64,000 nt of DNA from Armatimonadota bacterium (lineage in GTDB: Bacteria; Armatimonadota; Hebobacteria; CAIYQO01): positions 1-64,000 of the forward strand of contig JAKPKV010000058.1 in the NCBI GenBank assembly GCA_029553475.1. Reading direction: 5' to 3'. The notes beneath the pieces were generated by a model. That model was not told the origin of the DNA. It searched no databases and worked only from the letters and a program-made list of their open reading frames with translations. Shown piece after piece: positions 25,470 through 34,485 of the stretch. Position 1 is the stretch's first letter; each line of letters begins with the position of its first letter. The position numbers and the translations under genes are program-made.

Positions 25470-26603
25470 ATGGTGACGTTTCTTCATACGGCGGACCTGC
25501 AGCTTGGCATGCGCGCGCGGGATGCCTCGGCGCGGGGGCAGGCGCTGCGCGAGGCGCGGTTGACCACGCTGCAGACCATCGTGGACGTCGCGCGGGCGCG
25601 TGCGGTAGATTTTCTCGTCATCGCCGGCGACCTGTTCGAAGACAACCAGGTGCATGCGCGCACGGTAGCGCGCGCGGTGCAAATCCTGCACGGCGCGGCG
25701 CCGATTCCCGTCTTCATCCTGCCCGGCAATCATGACCCGTTGGATAGCGGCTCCGTGTATCATCGCGCGGAGTTTCGACCGCCGCACTCCGCCAATATCA
25801 CCGTGCTGCGCGCGGCCGAACCGCTGCCCGTCAGAGACGATTGTCTCCTCTATCCCTGCCCGCTCACCGATCGCTGGTCGTACGCCGACCCCACCGCGTG
25901 GATTCCCCCGCGGGAGGCGGAGACGCGCATCCGCATCGGCATCGCCCACGGCGGCCTGCCCATCCGCCCGGAGGTCGAGCACCCCATCGGGATTGACGCC
26001 GCCGCCATGGGCCTCGATTACCTCGCCCTCGGCGATTGGCATGGTCAATCTCTCCATCACGGCGCCGTGGCCTACGCCGGCACGCCGGAGCAGACCAGCT
26101 TTGGCGAGGACGGCGCCGGCGCCGTCCTCCTCGTCACCATCGCCGCCGCCGGCAGCCCGCCGGTGATCGAATCCCACCCCGTCAACACCCTCACCTGGGC
26201 GGAGTGGACGCGGGAGCTTGCCGGCGCGCCGGATGCCGCGCTGCAGGGGGTGCGGGACGCGATCAGCGCGCTGCCGGAGGGCAAGACGACGGTGCTGCGG
26301 CTCACCCTCACCGGGGTGGTGCCCGCCGACGCGCTGCCGCAGGTGGATGCGCTCGCCGTCTGGCTGGCGGCGCGCGCCGACAACGGCGACCTGCTCCATG
26401 CCGAATGCCGCCGCGCGGTGCAGACGACGGAAGCGCGCGAGCACGCGCTGCGCGCGCTCGCTGAAGGTGATCCCCTCATTCAGCAGGTCCTGGACGATCT
26501 GCGCGAGCGCGCGGGCGCGGAGGACGCGCCCGCGGACGAGCGCCAGGCGGCGGAGGATGCCATTGCGCTCCTTGCCGGGCTGGCGATGGAGGTGGCAGCA
26601 TGA
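25470..26603 (+). CDS. SbcD/YhaO-like DNA repair metallophosphoesterase
   Basis: A 377-residue calcineurin-like nuclease subunit. All phosphoesterase motifs are visible: 'HTADLQLG', 'IAGDLFEDN', 'LPGNHDP', 'IAHGG' and 'LGDWHG'. Such proteins pair with an SMC/Rad50-like ATPase to cut DNA ends or hairpins. Length and gene order match the YhaO-YhaN pair of Bacillus as well as SbcD-SbcC. Its stop overlaps the ATPase start by four bases (ATGA), implying coupled synthesis in equal amounts. Confidence 0.9.
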   Translation: MVTFLHTADLQLGMRARDASARGQALREARLTTLQTIVDVARARAVDFLVIAGDLFEDNQVHARTVARAVQILHGAAPIPVFILPGNHDPLDSGSVYHRAEFRPPHSANITVLRAAEPLPVRDDCLLYPCPLTDRWSYADPTAWIPPREAETRIRIGIAHGGLPIRPEVEHPIGIDAAAMGLDYLALGDWHGQSLHHGAVAYAGTPEQTSFGEDGAGAVLLVTIAAAGSPPVIESHPVNTLTWAEWTRELAGAPDAALQGVRDAISALPEGKTTVLRLTLTGVVPADALPQVDALAVWLAARADNGDLLHAECRRAVQTTEAREHALRALAEGDPLIQQVLDDLRERAGAEDAPADERQAAEDAIALLAGLAMEVAA

Positions 26604-29338
26604 TCGTGCGACGCCTGAGCGTGCAGGGTCTGCGCTGCTTCCGCAACCCGCTGGAGATCGGCCCGTTCGGTGAGGGCATCAACATCATCTTCGCGCCCAA
26701 TGAGAGCGGCAAATCTACTCTCATTGACGCCATCGCCCGCGCGCTGTTTGACCGCCATACCGTGACCGGCGAGAAGATCGAGGCGCTGCGCCCGTGGGGC
26801 ACGCAGCTCGCCCCGGAAATCGAACTCGATTTCGTGGCCGCTGGGAAGAGCTACCGGCTGCTGAAGCGCTTCCTCGGCGATCCTGTCGCGCGGCTTTCCG
26901 TGATTGACGGCGCGACGGCGGTGCTGGAGATGGAGCGCGACCACGCGGACGACTTCGTGCGCGCGCTGATGGTCGCCGAGGCGCCCGGCCGCGGGGTGAG
27001 CAAGCCGGAGCACTGGGGCATCGCCCGCACGCTCTGGTGCCTGCAGGGCGGCGCCGGCGCCGGCGCGCTGGAGGTCTCCGAAAGCGTCGCCCAGCAGCTG
27101 CGCCGGGCGCTGCCCGGCGGCGCCATCACCTCCCCGGTGGTGAAGCTCCTGGAGCGGCTCGACCGCCGGTACGCGACGTATTATACCGACACCGGCCGGG
27201 TGAAGAAGGATTCGCCCCTGCAGCGGCTGGAGCAGGAGATCGCGCGCGGGCGGGAGCGCGTGAACGCGATGCGGGCCGACTACGACGCCGCCCGGCAGGC
27301 CGCGGAGCGCCTGCAGGGCATCGCGCGCGAGCTGGAGCGGGTGCAGGAAGAACACGGCGAGTGCCGGCGCCGGATCGCCCGGTATGAGGAGGAAGCCGGC
27401 GCCGTGCGCGCGCTGCGGGCGCGCCTGGAGGCGCTGCTGGAGTTGATAGCCCCGCATGATCGCGAATATCGCGCCATCGCCGCCGACCTGGGCGCCGGTG
27501 ACGCCGCCGCGCGGCGCGTGAAGGAGCTGGAGGACCGGCAAAAGGAGACGGCGGCGCAACTTGAGGAGGCCATCACCGACCGCAAGGCCGCGGAACAGGT
27601 GCGACTGCGCGCCCAGCGCGCCTGGGACGCCGCGCGGCAGTCACGCGCGCGGACGGACGCGGCGCGGACGCGCGGGCGGAACATCGCCGAAGCCCTCACC
27701 CTGCGTGATCAGCTCGGCGGGCTGGAGCGACAGCAGGAAGCCGTGGCGGCGCTGCTCGCGCAACGGCAGGCGAAGGAGCAGGAGCTGCGCAGCCTCCCCT
27801 GCCCCACGGACGCGGAGTTGCGTGCCGCGCGAGAGCTGCAGCACCGCATCACCTCGCTGCAGGGGCAGCTCAAGACAGCCGGTCTGGTGGCGACGATCGC
27901 CTTCGAGCGGGATCTCCGCCTGGAAATCCGCCGCGGCGAGGATGAAGCGGCGTCACTGGAGGGCACGGCGGGGCAGGTCGAACTCCTCCATCCCGGAGCC
28001 ACGCTGCATCTGACACTCCCCGGCGTCATGCACGTGCACGTCACCTCCGGGGATCAGGAAGCACAAACCCTGGAAGATGAGCTCCGGCAAGCCGACCGTG
28101 CGCTGCAGGCGCTGCTGGCCCGTTACGGCGCGCGTGACGATGCCGACCTGGTGAAGAAGCAGGTGGCCTGGCAGGCGCTGGAGCAGGAAGTGGCGCGACT
28201 GGGTGGGGAGATCGCCACCGCATTAGGCACGCATGCGTCGGCTGACGCGCTCCGCGACGCCCTGGCGGACAGGAGGAAAGCGCTCACCATCTGTTGCCAC
28301 GCACTCGGCATCACCCCCGAAGAGGTGCCTGCACTGGAACCGCCGGACGCACAGGCCCAGCAACTGGCCTACGATGCCGCGCTCAAGGAGGAAGAGACGC
28401 AACGCGCGCTGCTGGATGACCAGCAGGAGCATTGCGAGCGCTGCCGGAAAGCGGAAGCCGCGCTGCGTGACGGCAGGGCGGAGGCGCTGCGCGCGCTGGA
28501 GCGCGAGCAATCCGTGATACAGACCATCCTCACCAGCCGCGGCTGCGCCGACCTCGCCGCCTTGCGCGCGCTGGTAGAAACCAGCGCCGCGCGCCTGCAT
28601 GAAGCGCGAGAGGCCCACGCCAGCGCGCAGGCCGACCTGCCGGATCCCGCGGTGGATCCCGAGCGCCTGCTGGCCACCGCCCGCGCTGCCCTCGCCGAGG
28701 TCGAGGGACGCATCGGCGACCTGCGTGACCAGCGCACACGCGCCACCGCCAGCATCGAGCAGGCGCAGGCGGAGGGCCGCTACGAAAAACTGGCGGCGGC
28801 TGAAGAGGAGTTAGCCGGGCTGCAGGCGGAATACCTCCGGGTGAATCGCGAAGCCGGCGCGGTGACGCGGTTGCGCGCGCTGCTCACCGCGCGTCGCCGC
28901 GATGCCGTCTCCGGGCAGCTTCCCGGCCTGGCGGAAGCCGTCACGCGCATGATGCACGCCATCATGCAGCGCCCGCGCGCCGTGACGCTCACTGACGCCT
29001 TCGCGGTGGCGCACATCCAGGAGGACGGGGTTGCGACACCGTATCGCGCCGACGCGTTGAGCGCCGGCGCCCGCGAACAGCTCGACCTGGTGCTGCGCAT
29101 CGCCCTCGGCGAAGCCTACGCCGGCGAATACGGCCGCGCGATGCTCGTGCTGGACGACGCCCTCCTCTACACCGACTCCGCGCGCCACGACCGCATCAAG
29201 GAGATACTCAAGATCGCCGCCGGAAAACTGCAGATTTTCATCCTCACCTCGCATGCGGACCGCTATCGCGGCATCACCGCGCCGGCATACCAGTTCGATC
29301 TGCTGAAACTGCGCGCGCACGCCGTCGCGCTGGTATAA
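26600..29338 (+). CDS. SbcC/YhaN-like AAA ATPase with coiled coils
   Basis: A 912-residue SMC/Rad50-type ATPase. The N-terminus holds the Walker A 'APNESGKSTLIDAI' (about residues 34-47). Long Glu/Arg/Ala-rich coiled coils cover about residues 210-400 and 490-760. The ABC signature is 'LSAGAREQLDLVLRIAL', and Walker B 'MLVLDDALLYTD' lies near the end. A small beta-rich insert sits at about 450-480. One CxxC pair (Cys612, Cys615) could be a zinc hook, though it is off-centre. It forms an operon with the nuclease upstream. The TAA stop is the left flank of a foldback repeat element. Confidence 0.9.
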   Translation: MIVRRLSVQGLRCFRNPLEIGPFGEGINIIFAPNESGKSTLIDAIARALFDRHTVTGEKIEALRPWGTQLAPEIELDFVAAGKSYRLLKRFLGDPVARLSVIDGATAVLEMERDHADDFVRALMVAEAPGRGVSKPEHWGIARTLWCLQGGAGAGALEVSESVAQQLRRALPGGAITSPVVKLLERLDRRYATYYTDTGRVKKDSPLQRLEQEIARGRERVNAMRADYDAARQAAERLQGIARELERVQEEHGECRRRIARYEEEAGAVRALRARLEALLELIAPHDREYRAIAADLGAGDAAARRVKELEDRQKETAAQLEEAITDRKAAEQVRLRAQRAWDAARQSRARTDAARTRGRNIAEALTLRDQLGGLERQQEAVAALLAQRQAKEQELRSLPCPTDAELRAARELQHRITSLQGQLKTAGLVATIAFERDLRLEIRRGEDEAASLEGTAGQVELLHPGATLHLTLPGVMHVHVTSGDQEAQTLEDELRQADRALQALLARYGARDDADLVKKQVAWQALEQEVARLGGEIATALGTHASADALRDALADRRKALTICCHALGITPEEVPALEPPDAQAQQLAYDAALKEEETQRALLDDQQEHCERCRKAEAALRDGRAEALRALEREQSVIQTILTSRGCADLAALRALVETSAARLHEAREAHASAQADLPDPAVDPERLLATARAALAEVEGRIGDLRDQRTRATASIEQAQAEGRYEKLAAAEEELAGLQAEYLRVNREAGAVTRLRALLTARRRDAVSGQLPGLAEAVTRMMHAIMQRPRAVTLTDAFAVAHIQEDGVATPYRADALSAGAREQLDLVLRIALGEAYAGEYGRAMLVLDDALLYTDSARHDRIKEILKIAAGKLQIFILTSHADRYRGITAPAYQFDLLKLRAHAVALV

Positions 29339-29503
29339 GAAACTGTTTTGAACGTGCTCGTCACCATCTCGCGGGTCTGGATCGCGTCTGGCGTCGTGGG
29401 ATGTCCTGGCATGTATTTCCCAACACACTCGCGGCAATCCGCCTCGCCAGCCACGACCCATCCTCAGCGAGCTGGCACCGATCACTGTCAAGACAGTTTC
29501 TAA
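29336..29503. mobile_element. 162-bp foldback (MITE-like) element flanked by TAA
   Basis: The element 29339-29500 starts with GAAACTGTTTTGA and ends with the complement of GAAACTGTCTTGA. The two halves remain alignable as an imperfect inverted repeat for roughly 65 bases inward. It is flanked by TAA at 29336-29338 (the stop codon of the SbcC-like gene) and TAA at 29501-29503. It has no coding capacity. It shares its ends with the elements at 4818 and 39025, and it lies between convergent genes. Confidence 0.7.
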
Positions 29504-29509
29504 GCCGGG

Positions 29510-29938
29510 TTAATCTATCACCGCCAGCGCGACGCCGATCAGCACCAGCAGCAGCGCGTCGCGTTCCTCGGACGACATCCTCATATCCGGCTCTGCCCAC
29601 GGCAGGCGCCCCGGCGGCGGAATCACCACCGGATTCGACTGCACCAGCACAATGTCGCCCGACTGCAGCAGCACGCGCGGGCTGTCCGGCGTCAGTTCGG
29701 CGATGGAGTCGAGAAGGCTGACCTTGATCACCCGCGCCGCACCGATGATGACGCCCCCGCGCACCACCTGCAACACCGCCCCCGGCGCGAGTTGTTCCCT
29801 GGCCCCCAGGTTCGTATAAAACTGCCAGGATGGCTGCACGATCGTCACGATCCCCTGCCGCGCGTACGCCGCCGGCGCCTGCGCGACGGCCGCCAGCGCC
29901 AGCCCCCATAACGCCGTCATCAGCACGATGCGACTCAT
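29510..29938 (-). CDS. small secreted or membrane protein of unknown function
   Basis: A 142-residue protein with a clear N-terminal signal sequence (about residues 1-27, ending 'AAYARQG') and a second hydrophobic stretch at the extreme C-terminus. Between them is a beta-rich segment of the type 'LAPGAVLQVVRGGVIIGAARVIKVS', like the small barrels of flagellar-assembly or SAF-like accessory proteins. ATG 29938 is preceded by AAGGAGG at ideal spacing; a GTG two codons upstream overlaps that site. No family was recognised. Confidence 0.75.
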   Translation of the reverse strand: MSRIVLMTALWGLALAAVAQAPAAYARQGIVTIVQPSWQFYTNLGAREQLAPGAVLQVVRGGVIIGAARVIKVSLLDSIAELTPDSPRVLLQSGDIVLVQSNPVVIPPPGRLPWAEPDMRMSSEERDALLLVLIGVALAVID

Positions 29939-30052
29939 GCGCACCTCCTTCCGACCTCATGCACGTCTCTCGCTACCTTGTGCCCGCCAGCTTCCTCGTC
30001 CAGACACGCCGTTTGGGCGAAGATCCGACGCGTCGCCGCGACGCGAATTTCC

Positions 30053-30082
30053 TTGCCCGCGACCTCCCCGGTGTGTTATAAA
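30053..30082 (+). promoter_or_regulatory. sigma70-type promoter of valS
   Basis: TTGCCC (30053-30058), an 18-base spacer and TATAAA (30077-30082). The resulting leader of about 75 bases contains the inverted repeat CAGCGAC (30089-30095) / GTCGCTG (30133-30139). No T-box sequence was found. Confidence 0.6.
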
Positions 30083-30163
30083 TACAGGCAGCGACGTTCA
30101 GCGATCAATGGTCCGCCCCGCGCGGGCTGTTGGTCGCTGTCCCTTTGCGCGAAGGAGGACGAG

Positions 30164-32878
30164 GTGACGCAGCGGATATTGCCGACGACCTATGATCCGG
30201 CGGCGGTGGAGGAGAAGTGGATGGCGCACTGGCAGGCGCGCGGCTACGATCATGCCGAGGTGCGGCCCGGCGCGCCGCGCTTCTGCATCACCATCCCGCC
30301 CCCGAACGTCACCGGCGAGCTGCACATGGGCCACGCCCTGCAGCACGCCATTCACGACGCCGTCATCCGCTGGCAGCGCATGCTCGGCCACGAGACGCTC
30401 TGCGTGCCCGGCACCGATCACGCCGGCATCGCCACGCAGATGAAGGTGGAACGCCAGCTCGCCGCCGAAGGGCTGACGAAATATGCGCTGGGCCGCGAAG
30501 CCTTCCTCGAGCGCATGTGGCAGTGGAAGGAACACTACGGCGGCGCCATCCTGCGGCAGCTCAAGCGCTTCGGCGCCTCCTATGACTGGCGGCGCGAGCG
30601 CTTCACCCTCGATCCCGGCTACACGAAAGCGGTACGTACCGCCTTCGTGCACCTCTACGAGAAAGGGCTGATTTATCGCGGCGTGCGCATCATCAACTGG
30701 TGCCCGAGCTGCGAAACCGCCATCTCTGATCTCGAAGTCGAGCATGAGGAGCGCCAGGGCAAGCTCTGGCATTTCACCTACCCGTTCGCGGATGAGGACG
30801 GCGGCGTCATCGTCGCCACCACCCGCCCGGAGACGATGCTCGGCGACACCGCCGTGGCGGTGAACCCGGAAGACCCGCGCTACAGCCATCTGGTGGGCAA
30901 GACCGTGGTGCTGCCGTTGATGAATCGCCCCATCCCCATCATCGCCGACACCTACGTGGACCCCGCCTTCGGCACCGGCGCGGTGAAGGTGACCCCCGCG
31001 CATGACCCGAACGACGCGGAGATGGGCCGCCGGCATGACCTGCCCGCGCCCATCGTCATCGGCAAAGACGGCAGGATGACCGCGGAAGCCGGACCATACG
31101 CCGGGTTAGACCGCTACGAAGCCCGCGCCGCCGTGCTCGCCGACCTGGAGAAGCTGGGCCTGCTGGTGGCGACGCAGGAGCACACCCACGCGGTGGGCGC
31201 CTGCGCGCGCTGCGCCGCGACCATCGAGCCGCTGCTCTCCGAGCAGTGGTTCGTGGCGATGCAGCCGCTGGCCGAGCACGTGCTGGACGCCATTCGCGAG
31301 GACCGCATCGCCTACCAGCCGGAGCGTTTTGCGCAATACAGCATCGAATGGCTGGAAAACGTGCGCGACTGGTGCATCTCGCGCCAGCTCTGGTGGGGGC
31401 ACCGCATCCCGGTCTACACCTGCGGCGCCTGCGGCCGGGAATTCGCCGCCATCGAGACGCCGGAGCGCTGCCCCACCTGCGGCGACGCCGCGCCGGAGCA
31501 GGATCCCGACGTGCTGGACACCTGGTTCAGCTCGGCGCTCTGGCCCTTCGCCGTGCTCGGCTGGCCGGAGCGCACGCCGGAGCTGGCGTATTTTTACCCC
31601 ACCGACCTGATGATCACCGGGCGCGATATCCTCTATCTCTGGATCGCGCGGATGATTTACAGCGGCATGGAATACCTGGACGGGCCGATTGAGCGGCGCA
31701 TCCCCTACTACCGCGTGCTCATCCATCCGACGGTGCAGAATTTCGAGGGCAAGCGCATGTCGAAATCCCTCGGCACCGGCGTGGACCCCCTGGAGCTGAT
31801 GGAGAAATACGGCACCGACGCCACCCGCTTCGGCCTCTGCGGCATGGCCACCGCCACCCAGGACGTGCGTCTGCAGGAAGCGCGCGAGCCGGATTGGGAC
31901 CCGGCGAAGCCGGCGGAGAAGCGCTCCTTCCCCTTCTTCGTGCAGGGGCGCAACTTCGCCACCAAGATCTGGAACGCCAGTCGCTTCGCGCTGATGAATC
32001 TGGAAGCGGAAACCCGCGCGACGCCCGCCGGGCGCACGCTGGCCGATCGCTGGATTCTCGCCCGCTTCAACGCCGCCGTGGCGAGCGTGACGACCGCGCT
32101 GGAGCAGTACCGCCTCGATCAGGCCACGCAGGCGCTGTATGATTTCTTCTGGAGCGAGTTCTGCGACTGGTACCTGGAGATGATCAAACCGACGCTGCGC
32201 GGCGAGGATCAGTCGCTGGCCGACGACACCCGCGCCACGCTGGCCTACGTGCTGGAGAACGCGCTGCGCCTGCTGCATCCGTTCATGCCCTTCATCACCG
32301 AGGAAATCTGGCAGCAGTTGCCCCACGCGGCGGACGCGCGCGAGAGCATCATGATCTCTCCCTGGCCGGCGGTTGACCCCGCCCGCGCCGACGCCGACGC
32401 GGAGCGCGAGATGGCGCTGCTGATGGAGCTCATCGGCGCCGTGCGCAAGCTGCGCGCCGACCAGGGCGTGCCCCCGGCACGGCAGGTCGCCATCCGCGTG
32501 GCGTGCGAGCATGACGAGGTGCGCCGGCTCATCGCCGGGAGTGAAGCGGTGGTGCTGGCGTTGACCCGCGGCGAAGCGGTGGCCGTCGGCGCCGCGCCGC
32601 TGGAAGAAGCGGGCGAGCAGTTCTTCTGGCAGGAACAGCCCATCGCCGTCAGCATCTCGCGCGAGATGAGCGCGGACGAGCGCCGGAAAGAAACGGAAAA
32701 ACTGCGCCGCGAGCGTGAGAAGCTGCGCGCGGACATCGAGAAGATGGAAGCCCGGCTGGCCAATCCCCAGTTCGCCGAGCGCGCGCCGGACGCCGTCGTG
32801 GCGAAGGCCCGCGCCGACCTCGCGGAGCTGCGGCATCGCCAGACGGCGCTGGAAGAACGGCTGCGCGCGCTGGAGTGA
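30164..32878 (+). CDS. valS: valyl-tRNA synthetase
   Basis: A 904-residue class I aminoacyl-tRNA synthetase. The ATP-binding HIGH motif is 'NVTGELHMGHAL' and the KMSKS loop is 'GKRMSKSLGTG' near residue 530. The editing domain (about 190-390, with 'TTRPETMLGDTAVAVNP') lies between them. The C-terminus ends in the valine-specific coiled-coil tRNA arm (from about 835). The frame is open to 29978, but GTG 30164 has GAAGGAGGA six bases upstream and gives the normal length, so the 62 extra residues are rejected. The Sir2 gene follows after three bases. Confidence 0.97.
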   Translation: MTQRILPTTYDPAAVEEKWMAHWQARGYDHAEVRPGAPRFCITIPPPNVTGELHMGHALQHAIHDAVIRWQRMLGHETLCVPGTDHAGIATQMKVERQLAAEGLTKYALGREAFLERMWQWKEHYGGAILRQLKRFGASYDWRRERFTLDPGYTKAVRTAFVHLYEKGLIYRGVRIINWCPSCETAISDLEVEHEERQGKLWHFTYPFADEDGGVIVATTRPETMLGDTAVAVNPEDPRYSHLVGKTVVLPLMNRPIPIIADTYVDPAFGTGAVKVTPAHDPNDAEMGRRHDLPAPIVIGKDGRMTAEAGPYAGLDRYEARAAVLADLEKLGLLVATQEHTHAVGACARCAATIEPLLSEQWFVAMQPLAEHVLDAIREDRIAYQPERFAQYSIEWLENVRDWCISRQLWWGHRIPVYTCGACGREFAAIETPERCPTCGDAAPEQDPDVLDTWFSSALWPFAVLGWPERTPELAYFYPTDLMITGRDILYLWIARMIYSGMEYLDGPIERRIPYYRVLIHPTVQNFEGKRMSKSLGTGVDPLELMEKYGTDATRFGLCGMATATQDVRLQEAREPDWDPAKPAEKRSFPFFVQGRNFATKIWNASRFALMNLEAETRATPAGRTLADRWILARFNAAVASVTTALEQYRLDQATQALYDFFWSEFCDWYLEMIKPTLRGEDQSLADDTRATLAYVLENALRLLHPFMPFITEEIWQQLPHAADARESIMISPWPAVDPARADADAEREMALLMELIGAVRKLRADQGVPPARQVAIRVACEHDEVRRLIAGSEAVVLALTRGEAVAVGAAPLEEAGEQFFWQEQPIAVSISREMSADERRKETEKLRREREKLRADIEKMEARLANPQFAERAPDAVVAKARADLAELRHRQTALEERLRALE

Positions 32879-32881
32879 GCG

Positions 32882-33622
32882 ATGGACGTTCCCGCCGCAT
32901 CATGGCTTGCCGACCGGCGCCGGTCCCTACGACGCATCGCCGTCGTGACCGGCGCCGGCATCTCCGCCGAAAGCGGGCTGCCGACCTTTCGCGGGGAAGA
33001 CGCGCTGTGGCAGGGGCGCAACCCGATGGAACTCTTCACCCCGGAGGCGCTGGCGACGCGGACGCGGGAGAGCTGGGAGCTGTTTGATCGCCTGCGCGTG
33101 CTGTCAGCCCGGGCGGAGCCGAACGCCGGGCATCGTGCGCTGGCGGCGCTGGCGCGGTCGCACGGCGTCACCCTCGCCACGCAGAATATTGACGGCCTGC
33201 ATCAGCGCGCGGGCAGCCGCGACGTGCTGGAACTCCACGGCACGCTGTGGCGGCTATCCTGCGCCGGCTGCGGACATGCGGGGGTAAACGAGACGGCGCC
33301 GCTGCCGCTCCTCCCCCCACCCTGCCCGGCCTGCGGCGGCCCCCTCCGACCCGACGTGGTGATGTTCGGCGAACCGCTGCCCGCGGACGCGCTCCGGGCA
33401 GCGACGCGGGCGGCGGAAACGTGCGACCTGATGCTGGTGGTGGGCACCTCCGGCGCCGTCTACCCCGCGGCGGGTCTGCCGGCCATCGCCCGCGCGTACG
33501 GCGCCCTCCTCGTGGAGATCAACCCCGCCCCCACCGAGCTCAGCGCGCAGATGGATTACGCCGCCCGCGGCACGGCAGCCATGCTGCTGCCCGTGATCGT
33601 TCGCGCGCTGCGGGGGGACTGA
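32882..33622 (+). CDS. cobB: NAD-dependent protein deacylase, Sir2 family
   Basis: A 246-residue sirtuin that removes acyl groups from protein lysines using NAD. Motifs are 'GAGISAESGLPTFRG', 'TQNIDGLHQRAGS', the catalytic histidine in 'ELHGTLWR', two cysteine pairs for the structural zinc ('CAGCG' and 'CPACGG'), 'PDVVMFGEPLP' and 'VGTSGAVYPAAGLP'. It is immediately downstream of valS on the same strand and probably in its transcript. Confidence 0.93.
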   Translation: MDVPAASWLADRRRSLRRIAVVTGAGISAESGLPTFRGEDALWQGRNPMELFTPEALATRTRESWELFDRLRVLSARAEPNAGHRALAALARSHGVTLATQNIDGLHQRAGSRDVLELHGTLWRLSCAGCGHAGVNETAPLPLLPPPCPACGGPLRPDVVMFGEPLPADALRAATRAAETCDLMLVVGTSGAVYPAAGLPAIARAYGALLVEINPAPTELSAQMDYAARGTAAMLLPVIVRALRGD

Positions 33623-33643
33623 CGGCCGCTCCGGCCCGCCCGG

Positions 33644-34444
33644 TCATTGCTGGCCGGACGCCTCCTCCCCCTCATCCACCGTCCAGGCCTGCTGAATCCG
33701 CCCCAGGTGGAAATGGCGCACCTCATCGCGCAGGTAACAGTGGGCTTCCAGCACCAAATCGTCCTCCGTCCAGCTCAATGGCAGCACATCGCGGGTCGTG
33801 AGGCGGCCGCGACCGTCGCGATACGCCAGGCGAATGCGCCGGCGCGCCTGCATGGCGGCGAGCAGATCACGGAGAAGTACCTGTTCGCCGTGGGAAAGCG
33901 GGCGCCGGGGCTTCACCGGGGTATACCCCATTGCGATGAAGCGGAGAAAGACCGCCAGACAATCGCGGGCATCGTCGAGCGCGCGATGTGACTGTCCGCG
34001 CCCGATGCCCAGCACGCCTTTCACGGCTTCCAGGCTGTACCCCCGCGCGGTGGGCAGCAGTTGCCGCGCCAGCGCGCAGGTATCGAAGATGGGGATGTCG
34101 AGCATCGGCAGGCCGTCGCGGATGCAGGCTTCGCGGAGAAAGGAAAGGTCGAACCGCGCGTTGTGCGCCACCAGCATGTCCGCCCGGCAGAACTGGAGAA
34201 ACGCGGGCAGCACGGCGCTCACCGGCGGGCTGCCGGCCACCATCGCGTCGGTGATGCCGTGGATGCGGATCGCGTCGTGGGGAATGGGCCGACCGGGATG
34301 CACCAGTGCCTGAAAGGCGCCCGCCTCGCGCCCATCCTGCCAGCGCACCGCCGCCAGCTCGACGATCCGGTCGCGCATCGGCGACAATCCCGTCGTTTCC
34401 ACGTCAAGCGCGACGATACACCGGTCTGGAGCGAGTTCGGGCAT
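33644..34444 (-). CDS. DEDDh 3'-5' exonuclease fused to a WYL-like domain
   Basis: A 266-residue protein. Residues 1-175 form a DnaQ/PolC-type exonuclease with Exo I 'ALDVETTGL', Exo II 'AHNARFDLSFL' and Exo III 'SHRALDDARD', so all metal ligands and the histidine are present. After a linker, residues about 195-258 resemble a WYL domain: 'RRRIRLAYRDGRGRLTTRDVLPL', then 'LVLEAHCYLRDEVRHFHLGRI'. WYL domains usually sense nucleic acid or small ligands in regulators. ATG 34444 is the first start near conserved sequence; an upstream extension to 34573 would overlap aroK. Confidence 0.85.
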   Translation of the reverse strand: MPELAPDRCIVALDVETTGLSPMRDRIVELAAVRWQDGREAGAFQALVHPGRPIPHDAIRIHGITDAMVAGSPPVSAVLPAFLQFCRADMLVAHNARFDLSFLREACIRDGLPMLDIPIFDTCALARQLLPTARGYSLEAVKGVLGIGRGQSHRALDDARDCLAVFLRFIAMGYTPVKPRRPLSHGEQVLLRDLLAAMQARRRIRLAYRDGRGRLTTRDVLPLSWTEDDLVLEAHCYLRDEVRHFHLGRIQQAWTVDEGEEASGQQ

Positions 34445-34485
34445 GGCGCCTGTACTATACCCGATTCCTGGGCGCGCGACCAGTC

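Noticed and set aside
29978-30163. N-terminal extension of valyl-tRNA synthetase
   Set aside because: The extension covers the promoter and leader, and GTG 30164 has an excellent ribosome binding site and gives the normal protein length.
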